NCBI RefSeq assembly: GCF_015291625.1
Contig: NZ_CP030047.1
Coordinates: forward strand, 6,634,001-6,698,000
Reading direction: 5' to 3'
Length of the DNA: 64,000 bases
Source: Bradyrhizobium sp. CCBAU 53421
Lineage (GTDB): Bacteria; Pseudomonadota; Alphaproteobacteria; Rhizobiales; Xanthobacteraceae
Part shown: piece by piece, positions 36,095 to 47,230 of the stretch
How positions within the stretch are numbered: the first letter of the stretch is position 1
Layout: the number at the start of each line of letters is the position of its first letter
Made by a program: the position numbers and the translations under genes
Notes under the pieces: model-generated
Told to the model about the DNA's origin: nothing
Databases searched by the model: none
The model's input: the letters and a program-made list of their open reading frames with translations, nothing else

Positions 36095-37075
36095 ATGCTC
36101 GCTTTCACTCTTCGGCGTTTCCTGCAGGCGATCGGCGTAATGCTCGCCGTGGGCATCATCGCGTTCGCGATGTTCCGCTTCGCCGGCGACCCGGTCAACC
36201 AGATCGTCTCGATCGACACCTCGGCCGCGCAGCGCGCTGAAATCCGGCAATCGCTCGGCCTCGACGATCCCGTGCTGGTGCAGTTCGGCCGCTACTTCAT
36301 CAATGCGCTGCAGTTCAAGTTCGGCGTATCCTATCAGTTCCGCCTGCCGGTCTCCTCGCTGCTGGCGGAACGGCTGCCGGCGACGCTGGAGCTTGCGATC
36401 TGCGCGACGCTGTTCGCGATGGTGGCCGGCATCCTGATGGGGGTCTATTCGGCGCTGCGCCGCGACACCGTGCTCGCCAAATTATTCCAGGCGGTATCGC
36501 TGATCGGCATTTCGCTGCCGACCTTCCTGATCGGCATCCTGCTGATCTATCTGTTCGCGGTAACGCTGGGCTGGCTGCCCTCGTTCGGCCGCGGCGAGGT
36601 GGTGAAGCTCGGCTGGTGGACCACCGGGCTCCTCACCGTCTCCGGCCTGAAGGCGCTGATCATGCCGGCGATCACGCTCGGACTGTTCCAGATGACCCTG
36701 ATCATGCGCCTCGTGCGCGCCGAGATGCTGGAAGTGTTGCGGACCGACTATATCCGCTTCGCCCGCGCCCGCGGGCTGACCACCCGCGCGATCCATTTCG
36801 GCCATGCGCTGAAGAACACGCTGGTTCCGGTGATCACGGTGGCCGGGCTGCAGTTTGGCTCGGTTATTGCTTTCTCGATCATCACCGAAACCGTGTTCCA
36901 ATGGCCGGGCATGGGACTTCTGTTCGTGCAGGCCGTGCAAAACGTCGATATCCCGATCATGGCCGCGTATCTGTTGATGGTCTCGCTGATCTTCGTCACC
37001 ATCAATCTCGTGGTCGACATCCTCTACACCGTGGTCGATCCGCGCTTGCGCTCGACCGTCGGCCGCGCAGCGTGA
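36095..37075 (+). CDS. peptide-type ABC transporter permease (DppB family)
   Basis: A 326-residue inner-membrane permease with the DppB pattern: LRRFLQAIGVMLAVGIIAFAMF, the ATPase-docking EMLEVLRTDYIRFARARGLTTRAIHFGHALKN, and WPGMGLLFVQAVQNVDIPIM. Six or so membrane segments. It pairs with the next gene. Confidence 0.93.
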   Translation: MLAFTLRRFLQAIGVMLAVGIIAFAMFRFAGDPVNQIVSIDTSAAQRAEIRQSLGLDDPVLVQFGRYFINALQFKFGVSYQFRLPVSSLLAERLPATLELAICATLFAMVAGILMGVYSALRRDTVLAKLFQAVSLIGISLPTFLIGILLIYLFAVTLGWLPSFGRGEVVKLGWWTTGLLTVSGLKALIMPAITLGLFQMTLIMRLVRAEMLEVLRTDYIRFARARGLTTRAIHFGHALKNTLVPVITVAGLQFGSVIAFSIITETVFQWPGMGLLFVQAVQNVDIPIMAAYLLMVSLIFVTINLVVDILYTVVDPRLRSTVGRAA

Positions 37076-37086
37076 GGGGCTGACCG

Positions 37087-38046
37087 ATGTCCGACGCCGT
37101 CGTCCCCCATCGCTCCGAAGGCCACCAGGCACCCGCCGGCTGGTTCAGGCGCGCGCTCGACAGCGACATCTTCTATTCGTTTCGCCGCTCCAGGCTGACG
37201 ATGGTCGCCGCCGTGATCACGCTGCTGTTCTTCCTGCTGGCGATCTTCGCGTCCTGGCTTGCGGTGCAGAACCCGTTCGATCCGGCGCAGCTGCAGCTGA
37301 TCAACTCGCGGATCGCGCCGCTGTGGACCGCCGACGGCCAGAGCCCGTTCCTGCTCGGCACCGACGAGCAGGGCCGCGACGTGCTCTCGGCGATCCTCTA
37401 CGGCCTGCGCATCTCGCTTGCGGTCGGCATTGCCGGCGTGGTGTTCGCCGGTGCGCTCGGCATCGCGCTTGGGCTGGTCGCCGGGTACTTCGGCGGCGTG
37501 GTCGACAGCGTGATCATGCGGATCGCCGACGTCCAGCTCACCTTCCCGGCGATCCTGATCGCGCTGCTGGTCAACGGTGTCGCCAAATCGCTGCTCGGCA
37601 ACCGGCTCGACGAGATGAGCACGCTCGGCGTGCTCGTCATCGCGATCGGCCTCAGTTTCTGGGTGCAATATGCCCGCACCGTGCGCGGCTCGGTGATGGT
37701 CGAGAAGAACAAGGACTACGTGGCGGCGGCCCAGCTGATCGGCCTGCCGGCGCCGAAGATCATGCTGCGGCACGTGCTGCCGAACACGATGGGCCCGATC
37801 CTCGTCATCGCCACCATCAATCTCGCGCTCGCGATCATCACCGAGGCGACGCTGTCGTTCCTCGGCGCCGGCATGCCCGACACCATGCCCTCGCTCGGCA
37901 CCCTGATCCGGATCGGCAACAACTATCTGTTCGCCGGCGAGTGGTGGATCGTCGCCTTCCCGGGCATTGCCCTGGCCGGCCTGATCCTCTCCATCAACCT
38001 GCTCGGCGACTGGCTGCGCGACGCATTGAACCCGAAGCTCCGATGA
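37087..38046 (+). CDS. peptide-type ABC transporter permease (DppC family)
   Basis: A 319-residue permease with LGTDEQGRDVLSAILYGLRISLAVG, typical of DppC, and the coupling loop VEKNKDYVAAAQLIGLPAPKIMLRHVLPN. It starts 11 bp after the DppB-type gene and overlaps the next ATPase gene by 4 bp (ATGA). Confidence 0.93.
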   Translation: MSDAVVPHRSEGHQAPAGWFRRALDSDIFYSFRRSRLTMVAAVITLLFFLLAIFASWLAVQNPFDPAQLQLINSRIAPLWTADGQSPFLLGTDEQGRDVLSAILYGLRISLAVGIAGVVFAGALGIALGLVAGYFGGVVDSVIMRIADVQLTFPAILIALLVNGVAKSLLGNRLDEMSTLGVLVIAIGLSFWVQYARTVRGSVMVEKNKDYVAAAQLIGLPAPKIMLRHVLPNTMGPILVIATINLALAIITEATLSFLGAGMPDTMPSLGTLIRIGNNYLFAGEWWIVAFPGIALAGLILSINLLGDWLRDALNPKLR

Positions 38047-39026
38047 CCCAGCCCGTTCTTTCCGTGCGTAACCTCGAGGTGGAATTCGTCACCCGCCGTG
38101 CGACGTTGCGCGCCATCAACGGCGTGTCGTTCGAGATCGCCAAGGGCGAGGTGCTCGGCGTGGTCGGCGAGTCCGGCGCCGGCAAGTCGGTCACCGGGCT
38201 TGCGGTGATCGGGCTGATCGATCCGCCCGGCCGCATTTCCGGCGGGGAGATCGAGCTGTCAGGCACGCGGATCGACCATCTTCCGCCGGAGGAAATCCGC
38301 AGAGTCAGGGGCAAGCGGATCGGCATGATCTTCCAGGATCCGCTGACCAGCCTCAATCCGCTCTACCGGATCGGCGACCAGATCATCGAGACCATTCGCA
38401 CCCACACCAATCTGAGCGAAAGCGCCGCGCGCAGGCGCGCCATCGACCTGTTGGCCGAGGTCGGCATCCCCGCGCCGGAAAAGCGCATCGACGGCTACCC
38501 GCATGAATTCTCCGGCGGCATGCGCCAGCGCGTCGTCATCGCGCTTGCGATCTGCGCCGAGCCCGAGCTGATCATCGCCGACGAGCCGACCACCGCGCTC
38601 GACGTCTCGGTGCAGGCGCAGATCATCGCGCTGATCAAGCGGCTCGGCCGCGACCACGGCACCGCCGTGATGCTGGTGACCCACGACATGGGCGTGATCG
38701 CCGAGACCTGCGACCGCGTCGCGGTGATGTATTCCGGCCGCATCGCCGAGATCGGCCCGGTACAGGAGGTGGTGCGCAACCCGCTGCATCCCTACGCCAA
38801 GGGGTTGATGGGCGCGATCCCGACGCTCGCGGGCGAGGACAAGCGCCTGGTGCAAATCCCGGGCGCGATGCCGCGGCTGTCGGCGATCCCGCCGGGCTGC
38901 CCGTTCAATCCCCGCTGCGCGTTCGTGTTCGATCGCTGCCGCGTCGAACGCCCCGAGCCGATCCGCCAGGGTACCCAATCCGTCGCCTGCCATCTGTACG
39001 AGCCCGCGAAGGAGACCGCGGCATGA
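38043..39026 (+). CDS. peptide-type ABC transporter ATP-binding protein (DppD family)
   Basis: A 327-residue ATPase with Walker A GESGAGKS, signature SGGMRQRVVIALAI, Walker B LIIADEPTTALD, and the oligopeptide C-terminal extension CPFNPRCAFVFDRC, whose cysteines bind an iron-sulfur cluster in some relatives. The ATG overlaps the permease stop and its own stop overlaps the next start. Confidence 0.93.
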   Translation: MTQPVLSVRNLEVEFVTRRATLRAINGVSFEIAKGEVLGVVGESGAGKSVTGLAVIGLIDPPGRISGGEIELSGTRIDHLPPEEIRRVRGKRIGMIFQDPLTSLNPLYRIGDQIIETIRTHTNLSESAARRRAIDLLAEVGIPAPEKRIDGYPHEFSGGMRQRVVIALAICAEPELIIADEPTTALDVSVQAQIIALIKRLGRDHGTAVMLVTHDMGVIAETCDRVAVMYSGRIAEIGPVQEVVRNPLHPYAKGLMGAIPTLAGEDKRLVQIPGAMPRLSAIPPGCPFNPRCAFVFDRCRVERPEPIRQGTQSVACHLYEPAKETAA

Positions 39027-40018
39027 GCGGGACGTTGATCGAGGTCAGGAATCTGCGCCGCGTCTTCGACGTCTCCAAGCCCTGGCTCAACCGCGTACTC
39101 GAGGGCGGCCATCTCGAGTACCTCAAAGCCGTCGACGGCGTCTCTTTCGACATCAAGCGCGGCGAGACCTTTGCGCTGGTCGGCGAATCCGGCTCCGGCA
39201 AGACCACGGTCGCGCGCATGGCCGTCGGCCTGTTGCCGCCGAGTTCGGGCGAAGTCGTCATCGACGGCGTCTCGATGACCGATCCGCGGCAAGCCCAGGC
39301 GCGCCGACGGCTGCGCCGGCGCATCCAGATGATTTTTCAGGACCCTTATGCGAGCCTCAATCCACGCTACCGGGTCGCCGCCATCGTCGCCGAGCCGATC
39401 CGCGCGTTCGACCTGATCCAGGGCGAACGCGACATCAAGGCCCGGGTCGGCGAATTGCTCTCGCTGGTCGGCCTGCATCCCGACGACGGCCAGAAATTCC
39501 CACACGAATTTTCCGGCGGCCAGCGTCAGCGCATCGCGATCGCCCGCGCACTGGCGTCCGAAGCCGAGTTCATCGTTTGCGACGAGCCGACCTCGGCGCT
39601 CGACGTCTCGGTGCAGGCGCAGATCCTCAACCTGATGCGCGACCTGCAGGACAAGTTCGGCCTGACCTATCTCTTCATCAGCCACAATCTCGCTGTCGTC
39701 CGCCATATGGCGAGCCGGATCGGCGTGATGTATCTCGGCCGCATCGTCGAGATCGCCGAGGGCCGGAAACTGTTCGAGAACCCGCGGATGCCCTACACCA
39801 AGATGCTGCTCGGTGCGGTTCCGGACCTTGCGATGTCCGGCCGCCAGCGCATCCCGGTCAAGGGCGAGATACCCAACCCGATCGATCCGCCGCAGGGCTG
39901 CTCGTTCAACCCGCGCTGTCCCCTCGCCTTCGATCTCTGCCGCGAGAAGACGCCGGAACTGATCGACGGCGTCGCCTGCCACGCCGTCAACAGCCCTGCC
40001 GCCGCCGTTCCGGCATGA
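39023..40018 (+). CDS. peptide-type ABC transporter ATP-binding protein (DppF family)
   Basis: A 331-residue ATPase with Walker A GESGSGKTT, signature SGGQRQRIAIARAL, Walker B FIVCDEPTSALD and the C-terminal CSFNPRCPLAFDLC block. It completes importer 1 and begins with a 4-bp ATGA overlap. About 100 bp separate it from the gamma-glutamyltransferase-family gene. Confidence 0.93.
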   Translation: MSGTLIEVRNLRRVFDVSKPWLNRVLEGGHLEYLKAVDGVSFDIKRGETFALVGESGSGKTTVARMAVGLLPPSSGEVVIDGVSMTDPRQAQARRRLRRRIQMIFQDPYASLNPRYRVAAIVAEPIRAFDLIQGERDIKARVGELLSLVGLHPDDGQKFPHEFSGGQRQRIAIARALASEAEFIVCDEPTSALDVSVQAQILNLMRDLQDKFGLTYLFISHNLAVVRHMASRIGVMYLGRIVEIAEGRKLFENPRMPYTKMLLGAVPDLAMSGRQRIPVKGEIPNPIDPPQGCSFNPRCPLAFDLCREKTPELIDGVACHAVNSPAAAVPA

Positions 40019-40118
40019 TCACGCGGATGGGAGCGGCCATGTCCACCAAGCGGTTGGCATGCCAGCCCGCCTGTGATCAAGTGCGCGCGCCACAAGACCC
40101 AGCCGGAAGCGCAGCCCC

Positions 40119-41924
40119 ATGAGCAACGTCAATCCCGATCCGTTCACCACCAGGCCCGAGATCGAAGGCACCTTCGGCGTCGTCACCTCGACGCACTGGA
40201 TCGCGACCGCGGTCGGCATGGCGGCGCTGGAGAAAGGCGGCAACGCCTTCGACGCCGGCGTTGCGGCGGCGTTCACGTTGCAGGTGGTCGAACCGCATCT
40301 GAACGGCCCCGGCGGCGACGTCCCGATCATCGTGCACGACGTCAAACGCGGCAAAACCGAAGTGATCTGCGGCCAGGGACCGGCGCCGGCGAAAGCAACG
40401 ATCGCGCATTATCGCAGCGAAGGCCTCGAAATGGTGCCCGGCACCGGCCTGCTCGCGGCCTGCGTGCCCGGCACGTTCGAAACCTGGATGCTGCTGCTGC
40501 GCGACTACGGCACATTGAGGCTGCGCGACGTGCTGGAGCCGGCGATCGGCTATGCCCGTGACGGCCACCCGCTGGTCGAGCGCGCCTCCGCCACCATCAA
40601 GACCGTCGAGCAGCTGTTCCGGAAATACTGGACCACGTCGGCCGAGGTCTATCTGCCCAATGGCGAGGTGCCGAAGCCCGGTACCATCTTCACCAACAAG
40701 AAGCTTGCGGAGACTTATACTCGCATCCTCAACGAGGCCGAGAGCGCGGGCAGCGACCGCGTGGCGCAGATCGAGCGCGCGCGGCAGGCTTGGTCTAAGG
40801 GCTTCGTCGCCGAGGCGATCGACAAATTCTGCCGCACCCAGGAGGTGATGGACGTCTCCGGCTCACCGCATCGCGGCGTGTTGTCGGCCGACGACATGGC
40901 GCGCTGGCAGCCGACCATCGAGGCGCCGCTCACCTACGATTACGGCCGCTATACCGTGCAGAAGTGCGGCGTCTGGAGCCAGGGTCCGGTGATGCTGCAG
41001 CAGCTCGCGCTGCTGAAGGGCTTTGAGCTCGACGGTCTCGATCCCGCGGGCCCCGACTTCATCCATCTGCAGATCGAAGCCGCCAAGCTTGCCTATGCCG
41101 ATCGCGAGACGTTCTACGGCGATCCGAAGTTCACTGAGATCCCGATCGAAACGCTGCTGTCCGATGCCTATAACAACGAACGGCGCAAGCTGATCTCGAA
41201 GGACAAGGCCTCGCTCGACTTCCGTCCCGGCTCGGTCGCAGGGTTCGGCGGCGTCGTGAAGCTGCGCCACGCCGAAGGGCATCGCGAAGCGGTCGGCGCC
41301 ATGGGCGCGGGCGAACCGACCGTCGGCCGGTTCGGCGAGGTGCGCGGCGACACCGTGCATTTCGACATCGTCGACAAGGCCGGCAACATGATCTCGGCGA
41401 CGCCGTCCGGCGGCTGGCTGCAATCCTCGCCTGTCATTCCCGAGATCGGCTTCTGCCTCGGCAGCCGCGCCCAGATGTTCTGGCTGGAAGAAAATCACCC
41501 GGCCTCGCTGGCACCGGGCAAGCGGCCGCGCACCACGCTGTCGCCGACCATGGCGCTGCGCGACGGCGAGCCGTATCTATCCTGGGGCTCGCCGGGCGGC
41601 GACCAGCAGGATCAGTGGATCACGCAATTCTTCCTGCGCCATGTCCACGCCAGGCTCAATTTGCAGGAGGCGATCGACGCGCCGGCCTGGCACTCCGAGC
41701 ATTTCCCGATCTCGTTCTGGCCGCGCACGTCGCGCCCCGGCGTGCTGGTGCTGGAGAATCGCGTGCCGAAATCGACCATCGACGAATTGAAACGTCGTGG
41801 CCATGTGGTGGAGATTGGTCCCGATTGGTCGGAAGGCCGCCTCACCGCGGCCTCCAAGGTCGGCCCCCGCCGCCGCGCCGCCGCCAACCCGCGCGGCATG
41901 CAGGGTTACGCCGCGGGCCGCTAG
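40119..41924 (+). CDS. gamma-glutamyltransferase family Ntn-hydrolase
   Basis: A 601-residue member of the gamma-glutamyltransferase family. The N-terminal block AALEKGGNAFDAGVAAAFTLQVVEPHLNGPGGD is characteristic. The likely autocleavage/nucleophile threonine is Thr412 in GDTVHFDIVDKAGNMIS, and RPRTTLSPTMAL and GSPGGDQQDQ follow. No signal peptide is visible, so it would act in the cytoplasm, unlike the usual periplasmic enzyme. Between two peptide importers, it may split imported gamma-glutamyl or related amide compounds. Some family members are acylases, so the substrate is open. Confidence 0.9.
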   Translation: MSNVNPDPFTTRPEIEGTFGVVTSTHWIATAVGMAALEKGGNAFDAGVAAAFTLQVVEPHLNGPGGDVPIIVHDVKRGKTEVICGQGPAPAKATIAHYRSEGLEMVPGTGLLAACVPGTFETWMLLLRDYGTLRLRDVLEPAIGYARDGHPLVERASATIKTVEQLFRKYWTTSAEVYLPNGEVPKPGTIFTNKKLAETYTRILNEAESAGSDRVAQIERARQAWSKGFVAEAIDKFCRTQEVMDVSGSPHRGVLSADDMARWQPTIEAPLTYDYGRYTVQKCGVWSQGPVMLQQLALLKGFELDGLDPAGPDFIHLQIEAAKLAYADRETFYGDPKFTEIPIETLLSDAYNNERRKLISKDKASLDFRPGSVAGFGGVVKLRHAEGHREAVGAMGAGEPTVGRFGEVRGDTVHFDIVDKAGNMISATPSGGWLQSSPVIPEIGFCLGSRAQMFWLEENHPASLAPGKRPRTTLSPTMALRDGEPYLSWGSPGGDQQDQWITQFFLRHVHARLNLQEAIDAPAWHSEHFPISFWPRTSRPGVLVLENRVPKSTIDELKRRGHVVEIGPDWSEGRLTAASKVGPRRRAAANPRGMQGYAAGR

Positions 41925-41933
41925 AGGTTTCGG

Positions 41934-42640
41934 ATGACCTGGTCGATCGTCGCCCGCGACAGCGCCACCGGACAGCTCGGCATCGCCGTCGCGACGCGCT
42001 TCTTCGCGGTCGGCGCGCTCGTGCCGCACGTCGCACCCGGGGTCGGTGCCATCGCGACGCAGGCACTGGTCAATCCCTATTACGGCATCGACGGCCTCGC
42101 ACTGCTGCGTGATGGCAAGAGCCCGCATCAGACGATCGCGGCGCTGCTCGCGCCAGACGGCGGCCGCGAGAGCCGGCAGGTGCATGTCATCGACGCCAAG
42201 GGGCGGATTGCCGCCCATTCCGGCAAGGATTGCATCGACTGGTTCGGCCAAATCGCCGGCGACGGCTTCTCGATCGCCGGCAACATGCTGGCCGGGCCCG
42301 CCGTGCTCGACGAGACCGCGCGCGTCTATGCCGCGAACGAGAAGCTGCCGTTCGCGGAGCGGCTGATCAAGGCGATGTTCGCCGGCGAAGCGGCCGGTGG
42401 CGACAAGCGCGGCAAGCAATCTGCGGCGCTGCTGATCCACGGAACCGAGCAATGGCCGCTGCTCGACCTGCGGGTCGACGACCACGCCGATCCCTTGCGC
42501 GAGCTGGAACGGCTGGAAGCGGTCAGCCGCGAGCACTGGGTGCCGTTCCGGGACTTCATGCCGACCCGCGACAACCCCGCCGGAATCAGCGACCGCACCA
42601 AGATCGACGCCCTCGTCGCAGCGGCAGCCAAGAGCCGCGA

Positions 42641-42644
<4 letters not shown>
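41934..42644 (+). CDS. DUF1028 family protein
   Basis: A 236-residue DUF1028 protein: MTWSIVARDSATGQLGIAVATRFFAVGALVPHV, then QALVNPYYGIDGLALL and GNMLAGPAVLDETARVY. The family resembles Ntn-hydrolases in outline and is often next to peptide importers or gamma-glutamyltransferases; its reaction is unknown. It starts 9 bp after the preceding gene and overlaps the next by 4 bp, so it is tightly tied to importer 2. Confidence 0.88.
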
Positions 42645-43626
<982 letters not shown>

Positions 43627-43630
<4 letters not shown>

Positions 43631-44724
43631 CCGCGCTGCTCGAGGTCGAAGGGCTGGTGAAGCATTTCGTCGCCGAACGCTCGGTGTTCGGCCGGCCGAC
43701 CGCTCATATGAAGGCGGTCGACGGCGTCAGCTTCACGGTCGAGGCCGGCAAGACGCTGGCGTTGGTCGGCGAATCCGGCTGCGGCAAGTCAACCGTCAGC
43801 CGCCTGGTGCTCCGGCTGATCGAGCCGGATGCCGGACGTGTCAGCTTCGAGGGCCGCGACCTCGGCGCGCTCGATGCCGGGCGGTTGCGCGCGTTCCGCC
43901 GCGATGCGCAGCTGATCTTCCAGGATCCTTACGCCTCGCTCAACCCGCGGATGACGGTGAGCCAGATCCTGACCGAGCCGCTGGCGCTGCACAATCTCGT
44001 GCCGGCGGCGGACCGCCGCGCCCGGGTCGAGGAGCTGTTGCGTCTGGTCGGGCTCGAGCCGCGTTTCGCGCGCCGCTATCCCCACGAATTCTCCGGTGGC
44101 CAGCGCCAGCGCATCGCGATTGCCCGCGCGCTCGCGGTCGAGCCGAAACTGATCATCTGCGACGAGCCGGTGTCGGCGCTCGACGTCTCGATCCGCTCGC
44201 AAATCCTGAATTTGCTGCGCGACCTGCAGGACCGCCTGAAGCTCGCCTACATCTTCGTCTCGCACGATCTGGCCGTCGTGAAGCACATCGCCGACCGCGT
44301 CGCCGTGATGAATCTGGGCGCCATCGTCGAGACGGCGGAGGCGCAGGCACTGTTCGCCGCTCCGCGCCATCCCTACAGCCGCGCATTGCTGTCGGCGATC
44401 CCGGTGCCGAAGCCGCGCGCCAAACGCAGCCGCATCGTGCTGGAGGGCGAGTTGCCGAGCGCGCTCAATCCGCCCTCCGGCTGCCGCTTCCACACCCGCT
44501 GCCCCTATGTGATCGCGCGCTGCCGCAGCGAAGTGCCGCAGTTGCGCGACGATGGCACCGGACATGCAACGGCCTGTCACCGGACGGGCGAGCTGCCCGG
44601 TGCAGAAGCGATCGTGCCGTCCGATGGCGCCTTCTCGCCGACACTGGAAAAGCTGGTGGCGGCGTTCAATGCGGCGGAAGCCTCGGGGCGACCCGGGGTT
44701 ATTTCACAGGGAATAAAGGCGTAG
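43627..44724 (+). CDS. peptide-type ABC transporter ATP-binding protein (DppF family)
   Basis: A 365-residue ATPase with Walker A GESGCGKST, signature SGGQRQRIAIARAL, Walker B LIICDEPVSALD and CRFHTRCPYVIARC. The last 30 or so residues (from about 335) extend beyond the usual end of the family. It overlaps the preceding gene by 4 bp and precedes the binding protein by 17 bp. Confidence 0.93.
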
Positions 44725-44741
44725 GGAATAAGGGGTTGGCA

Positions 44742-46253
44742 ATGAGATTTTGGCGCTTGGCGATCCTGATGGCGGCCCTCGTGACCTGGTGCGGAACGAG
44801 CGCGCGTGCCGAGACGACGCTTCGCATCGGGCTCGCCGAGGACCCCGACATCCTCGACCCTTCGATCGGACGCACCTATGTCGGCCGCATCGTGTTTTCG
44901 GCCTTCTGCGACAAGCTGTTCGACATCGACGAGAAGCTGAACATCGTTCCGCAGCTCGCGCTGTCCTACGAGAACTCGGCCGACGGCAAGGAGATGACGA
45001 TCAGGCTCCGGCCGGGCGTCAAGTTCCACGACGGTGAGCCGTTCGACGCCGAAGCCGCCAAATTCTCGCTGGAGCGCCATCTCACGCTGCCGACCTCGTT
45101 TCGCAAGCCCGAATTGGCCGCGCTCGACCATGTCGACGTCGTCGATCCCCTGACCATCAAGCTGGTGCTCAAGACACCCTATTCGCCGCTGATCGCCCAG
45201 CTGACCGACCGCGCCGGCATGATGGTCTCGCCGAAGGCGGTGAAGGAAGCGGGCGACAAATTCGGCCTGCATCCGGTCTGCGCCGGGCCCTACAAGTTCG
45301 TCGAACGCGTGCAGCAGGACCGCATGGTGTTCGAGAAATTTGGGGATTACTGGAACAAGGACAACGTCTTCATCGATCGCATCGTGTTCCTTCCCATCGT
45401 CGACGCCACGGTGCGACTCGCCAATCTGAAATCCGGCGGGCTCGACCTGATCGAGCGCGTGCTCGCCACCGATATCAAGGACGTCCGCGCTGACAAGCGG
45501 CTCGTGCTGTCGACCGCACCTGAACTCGGCTATCTCGGCCTCACCATCAACATCGGCAACGACAAGAGCAAGGGGCCGCTCAGCCAGTCGGAAAGGGTGC
45601 GCCAGGCGCTCGATCTGTCGATCGACCGCGAGGCGCTCAACCAGGTCGTGTTCAACGGCGAGTTCACGCCGGGCAATCAGTGGGTCAGCCCGGTGCATCC
45701 TTACTATCAGAAGGCGTTTCCGGTTCGGGGACGCGACATTGCCAAGGCCAAGGCGCTGCTGAAGGAGGCCGGCGTCACGCTGCCCGTCGCCATCGACTAC
45801 ATGGTCCCCAAAGGCGCCGAGAACGAAGCCGTGGCCCAGGTCGTGCAGTCGATGGCGGCCGAAGCAGGCTTCGACATCAAGATCCGCGTGGTCGAATTTG
45901 CGACGACGTTCAAGCAGGCCCAGGCTGGCGAATTTCAGGTGTTCCAGATCAACTGGAGCGGCCGGATCGATCCTGACGGCAATTCCTATGTCTTCCTGCA
46001 CACCAAGGCGCCGCAGAACGACGGCGGCTATTCCAACGCGGAAGCCGACAAGCTGATGGAAGATGCGCGGCTGATCAACGATCCCGCCCAGCGCAAGGCG
46101 ATCTACAAGAAGATGACGAGGATCGTGCTCAACGACGAGCCGATCATCTACATCTATCACCGCACACTCCTGATCGCGCACTCCACCAAGGTCGAGGGTT
46201 ATCGGCAGATGCCGGATGGATTGGTGCGCGTGGTCGGGCTGAAATTGAAATGA
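44742..46253 (+). CDS. peptide/glutathione-type ABC substrate-binding protein (family 5)
   Basis: A 503-residue periplasmic binding protein. A signal peptide ends near residue 24 (LAILMAALVTWCGTSARA). The mature part follows the family 5 pattern (DILDPSIGRTYVGRIVFSAFCDKLF, MTIRLRPGVKFHDGEPFDAEAAKFSLERH). Start ATG 44742 was chosen over an in-frame TTG at 44736 because AAGGGG lies at the right distance. With GGT-like and DUF1028 genes in the unit, a gamma-glutamyl peptide such as glutathione is a reasonable but unproven ligand. Confidence 0.9.
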   Translation: MRFWRLAILMAALVTWCGTSARAETTLRIGLAEDPDILDPSIGRTYVGRIVFSAFCDKLFDIDEKLNIVPQLALSYENSADGKEMTIRLRPGVKFHDGEPFDAEAAKFSLERHLTLPTSFRKPELAALDHVDVVDPLTIKLVLKTPYSPLIAQLTDRAGMMVSPKAVKEAGDKFGLHPVCAGPYKFVERVQQDRMVFEKFGDYWNKDNVFIDRIVFLPIVDATVRLANLKSGGLDLIERVLATDIKDVRADKRLVLSTAPELGYLGLTINIGNDKSKGPLSQSERVRQALDLSIDREALNQVVFNGEFTPGNQWVSPVHPYYQKAFPVRGRDIAKAKALLKEAGVTLPVAIDYMVPKGAENEAVAQVVQSMAAEAGFDIKIRVVEFATTFKQAQAGEFQVFQINWSGRIDPDGNSYVFLHTKAPQNDGGYSNAEADKLMEDARLINDPAQRKAIYKKMTRIVLNDEPIIYIYHRTLLIAHSTKVEGYRQMPDGLVRVVGLKLK

Positions 46254-46284
46254 TCGCCACAGCGCAGGACACGCGGGGCCGACA

Positions 46285-47226
46285 ATGCTGAACTTCCTCG
46301 CCAAGCGGCTGGTTCAGCTGGTCCCGACGCTGTTCTTCGTCTCGCTCCTGATCTTCTCGCTGCAACATCTGCTGCCCGGCGATCCGGCACTCGTGATGGC
46401 CGGCGAGGAGCGCGATCCGGCCGTGATCGAGCAGATCCGCCGGCAATACCACCTGGATCAACCGATCCCGGTGCAATACGCCTATTGGGTCAAGGGCGTG
46501 CTCACGGGCGACCTCGGCGAATCCCTGCGCAACAAGATGCCGGTGTCGAGCCTGATCGCGCAGAAGCTGCCGGTCACGATGCAAATCGCCGGCATGGCGA
46601 TCGTGGTCGCCTTCCTGATCGGCATTCCTGCCGGCATCATCTCGGCGGTGAAGAAAGGCACGGCGTGGGACTATGGCGCCAATTTGTTCGCGCTGTGGGG
46701 TATCTCGACGCCGAATTTCTGGCTCGGCATCATGCTGATCTTCCTGTTCTCCGTCGAACTCGGCTGGCTGCCGGCGTCCGGCTATGTGCCGCTCAGCGAA
46801 AACTGGCGCGCGAGCCTTGCCGCATCCGTCATGCCCGCCTTCGTGCTCGGCAATGCGATCGCCGCGATCCTGATGCGGCATACGCGAAGCGCCATGCTCC
46901 AGGTGCTGGAAAGCGACTATGTCCGCACCGCGCGGGCGAAGGGCCTGTCCGAGCACACGGTGATCCTCAAGCATGCGATGCGCAACGCGCTGACACCGAT
47001 CATCACGCTCGGCGCGCTCGAGCTCGGCACGCTGCTGTCGGGTGCGGTGCTCACCGAGCAGATCTTCTCGATCCCGGGTTTCGGCAAGCTGATCGTCGAT
47101 GCCGTGTTCAACCGCGACTATGCCGTCGTGCAGGGCGTGGTGCTGACGACGGCCACGATCTACATCACGCTCAACTTGATCGCCGACATCGCCTATATCC
47201 TGGTCAATCCGCGGCTGAGGGGCTGA
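46285..47226 (+). CDS. peptide-type ABC transporter permease (DppB/GsiC family)
   Basis: A 313-residue permease: LAKRLVQLVPTLFFVSLLIFSLQHLLPGDPA at the start, the docking loop SAMLQVLESDYVRTARAKGLSEHTVILKHAMRN and FSIPGFGKLIVDAVFNRDYAVVQG near the end. It is the first membrane subunit of importer 2. Confidence 0.93.
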   Translation: MLNFLAKRLVQLVPTLFFVSLLIFSLQHLLPGDPALVMAGEERDPAVIEQIRRQYHLDQPIPVQYAYWVKGVLTGDLGESLRNKMPVSSLIAQKLPVTMQIAGMAIVVAFLIGIPAGIISAVKKGTAWDYGANLFALWGISTPNFWLGIMLIFLFSVELGWLPASGYVPLSENWRASLAASVMPAFVLGNAIAAILMRHTRSAMLQVLESDYVRTARAKGLSEHTVILKHAMRNALTPIITLGALELGTLLSGAVLTEQIFSIPGFGKLIVDAVFNRDYAVVQGVVLTTATIYITLNLIADIAYILVNPRLRG

Positions 47227-47230
47227 TCGG

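Noticed and set aside
37323..38042. Plus-strand extension of the DppD-type ATPase gene into the permease gene
   Set aside because: The extension lies out of frame inside a permease with full family motifs; the ATGA overlap at 38043 gives the start.
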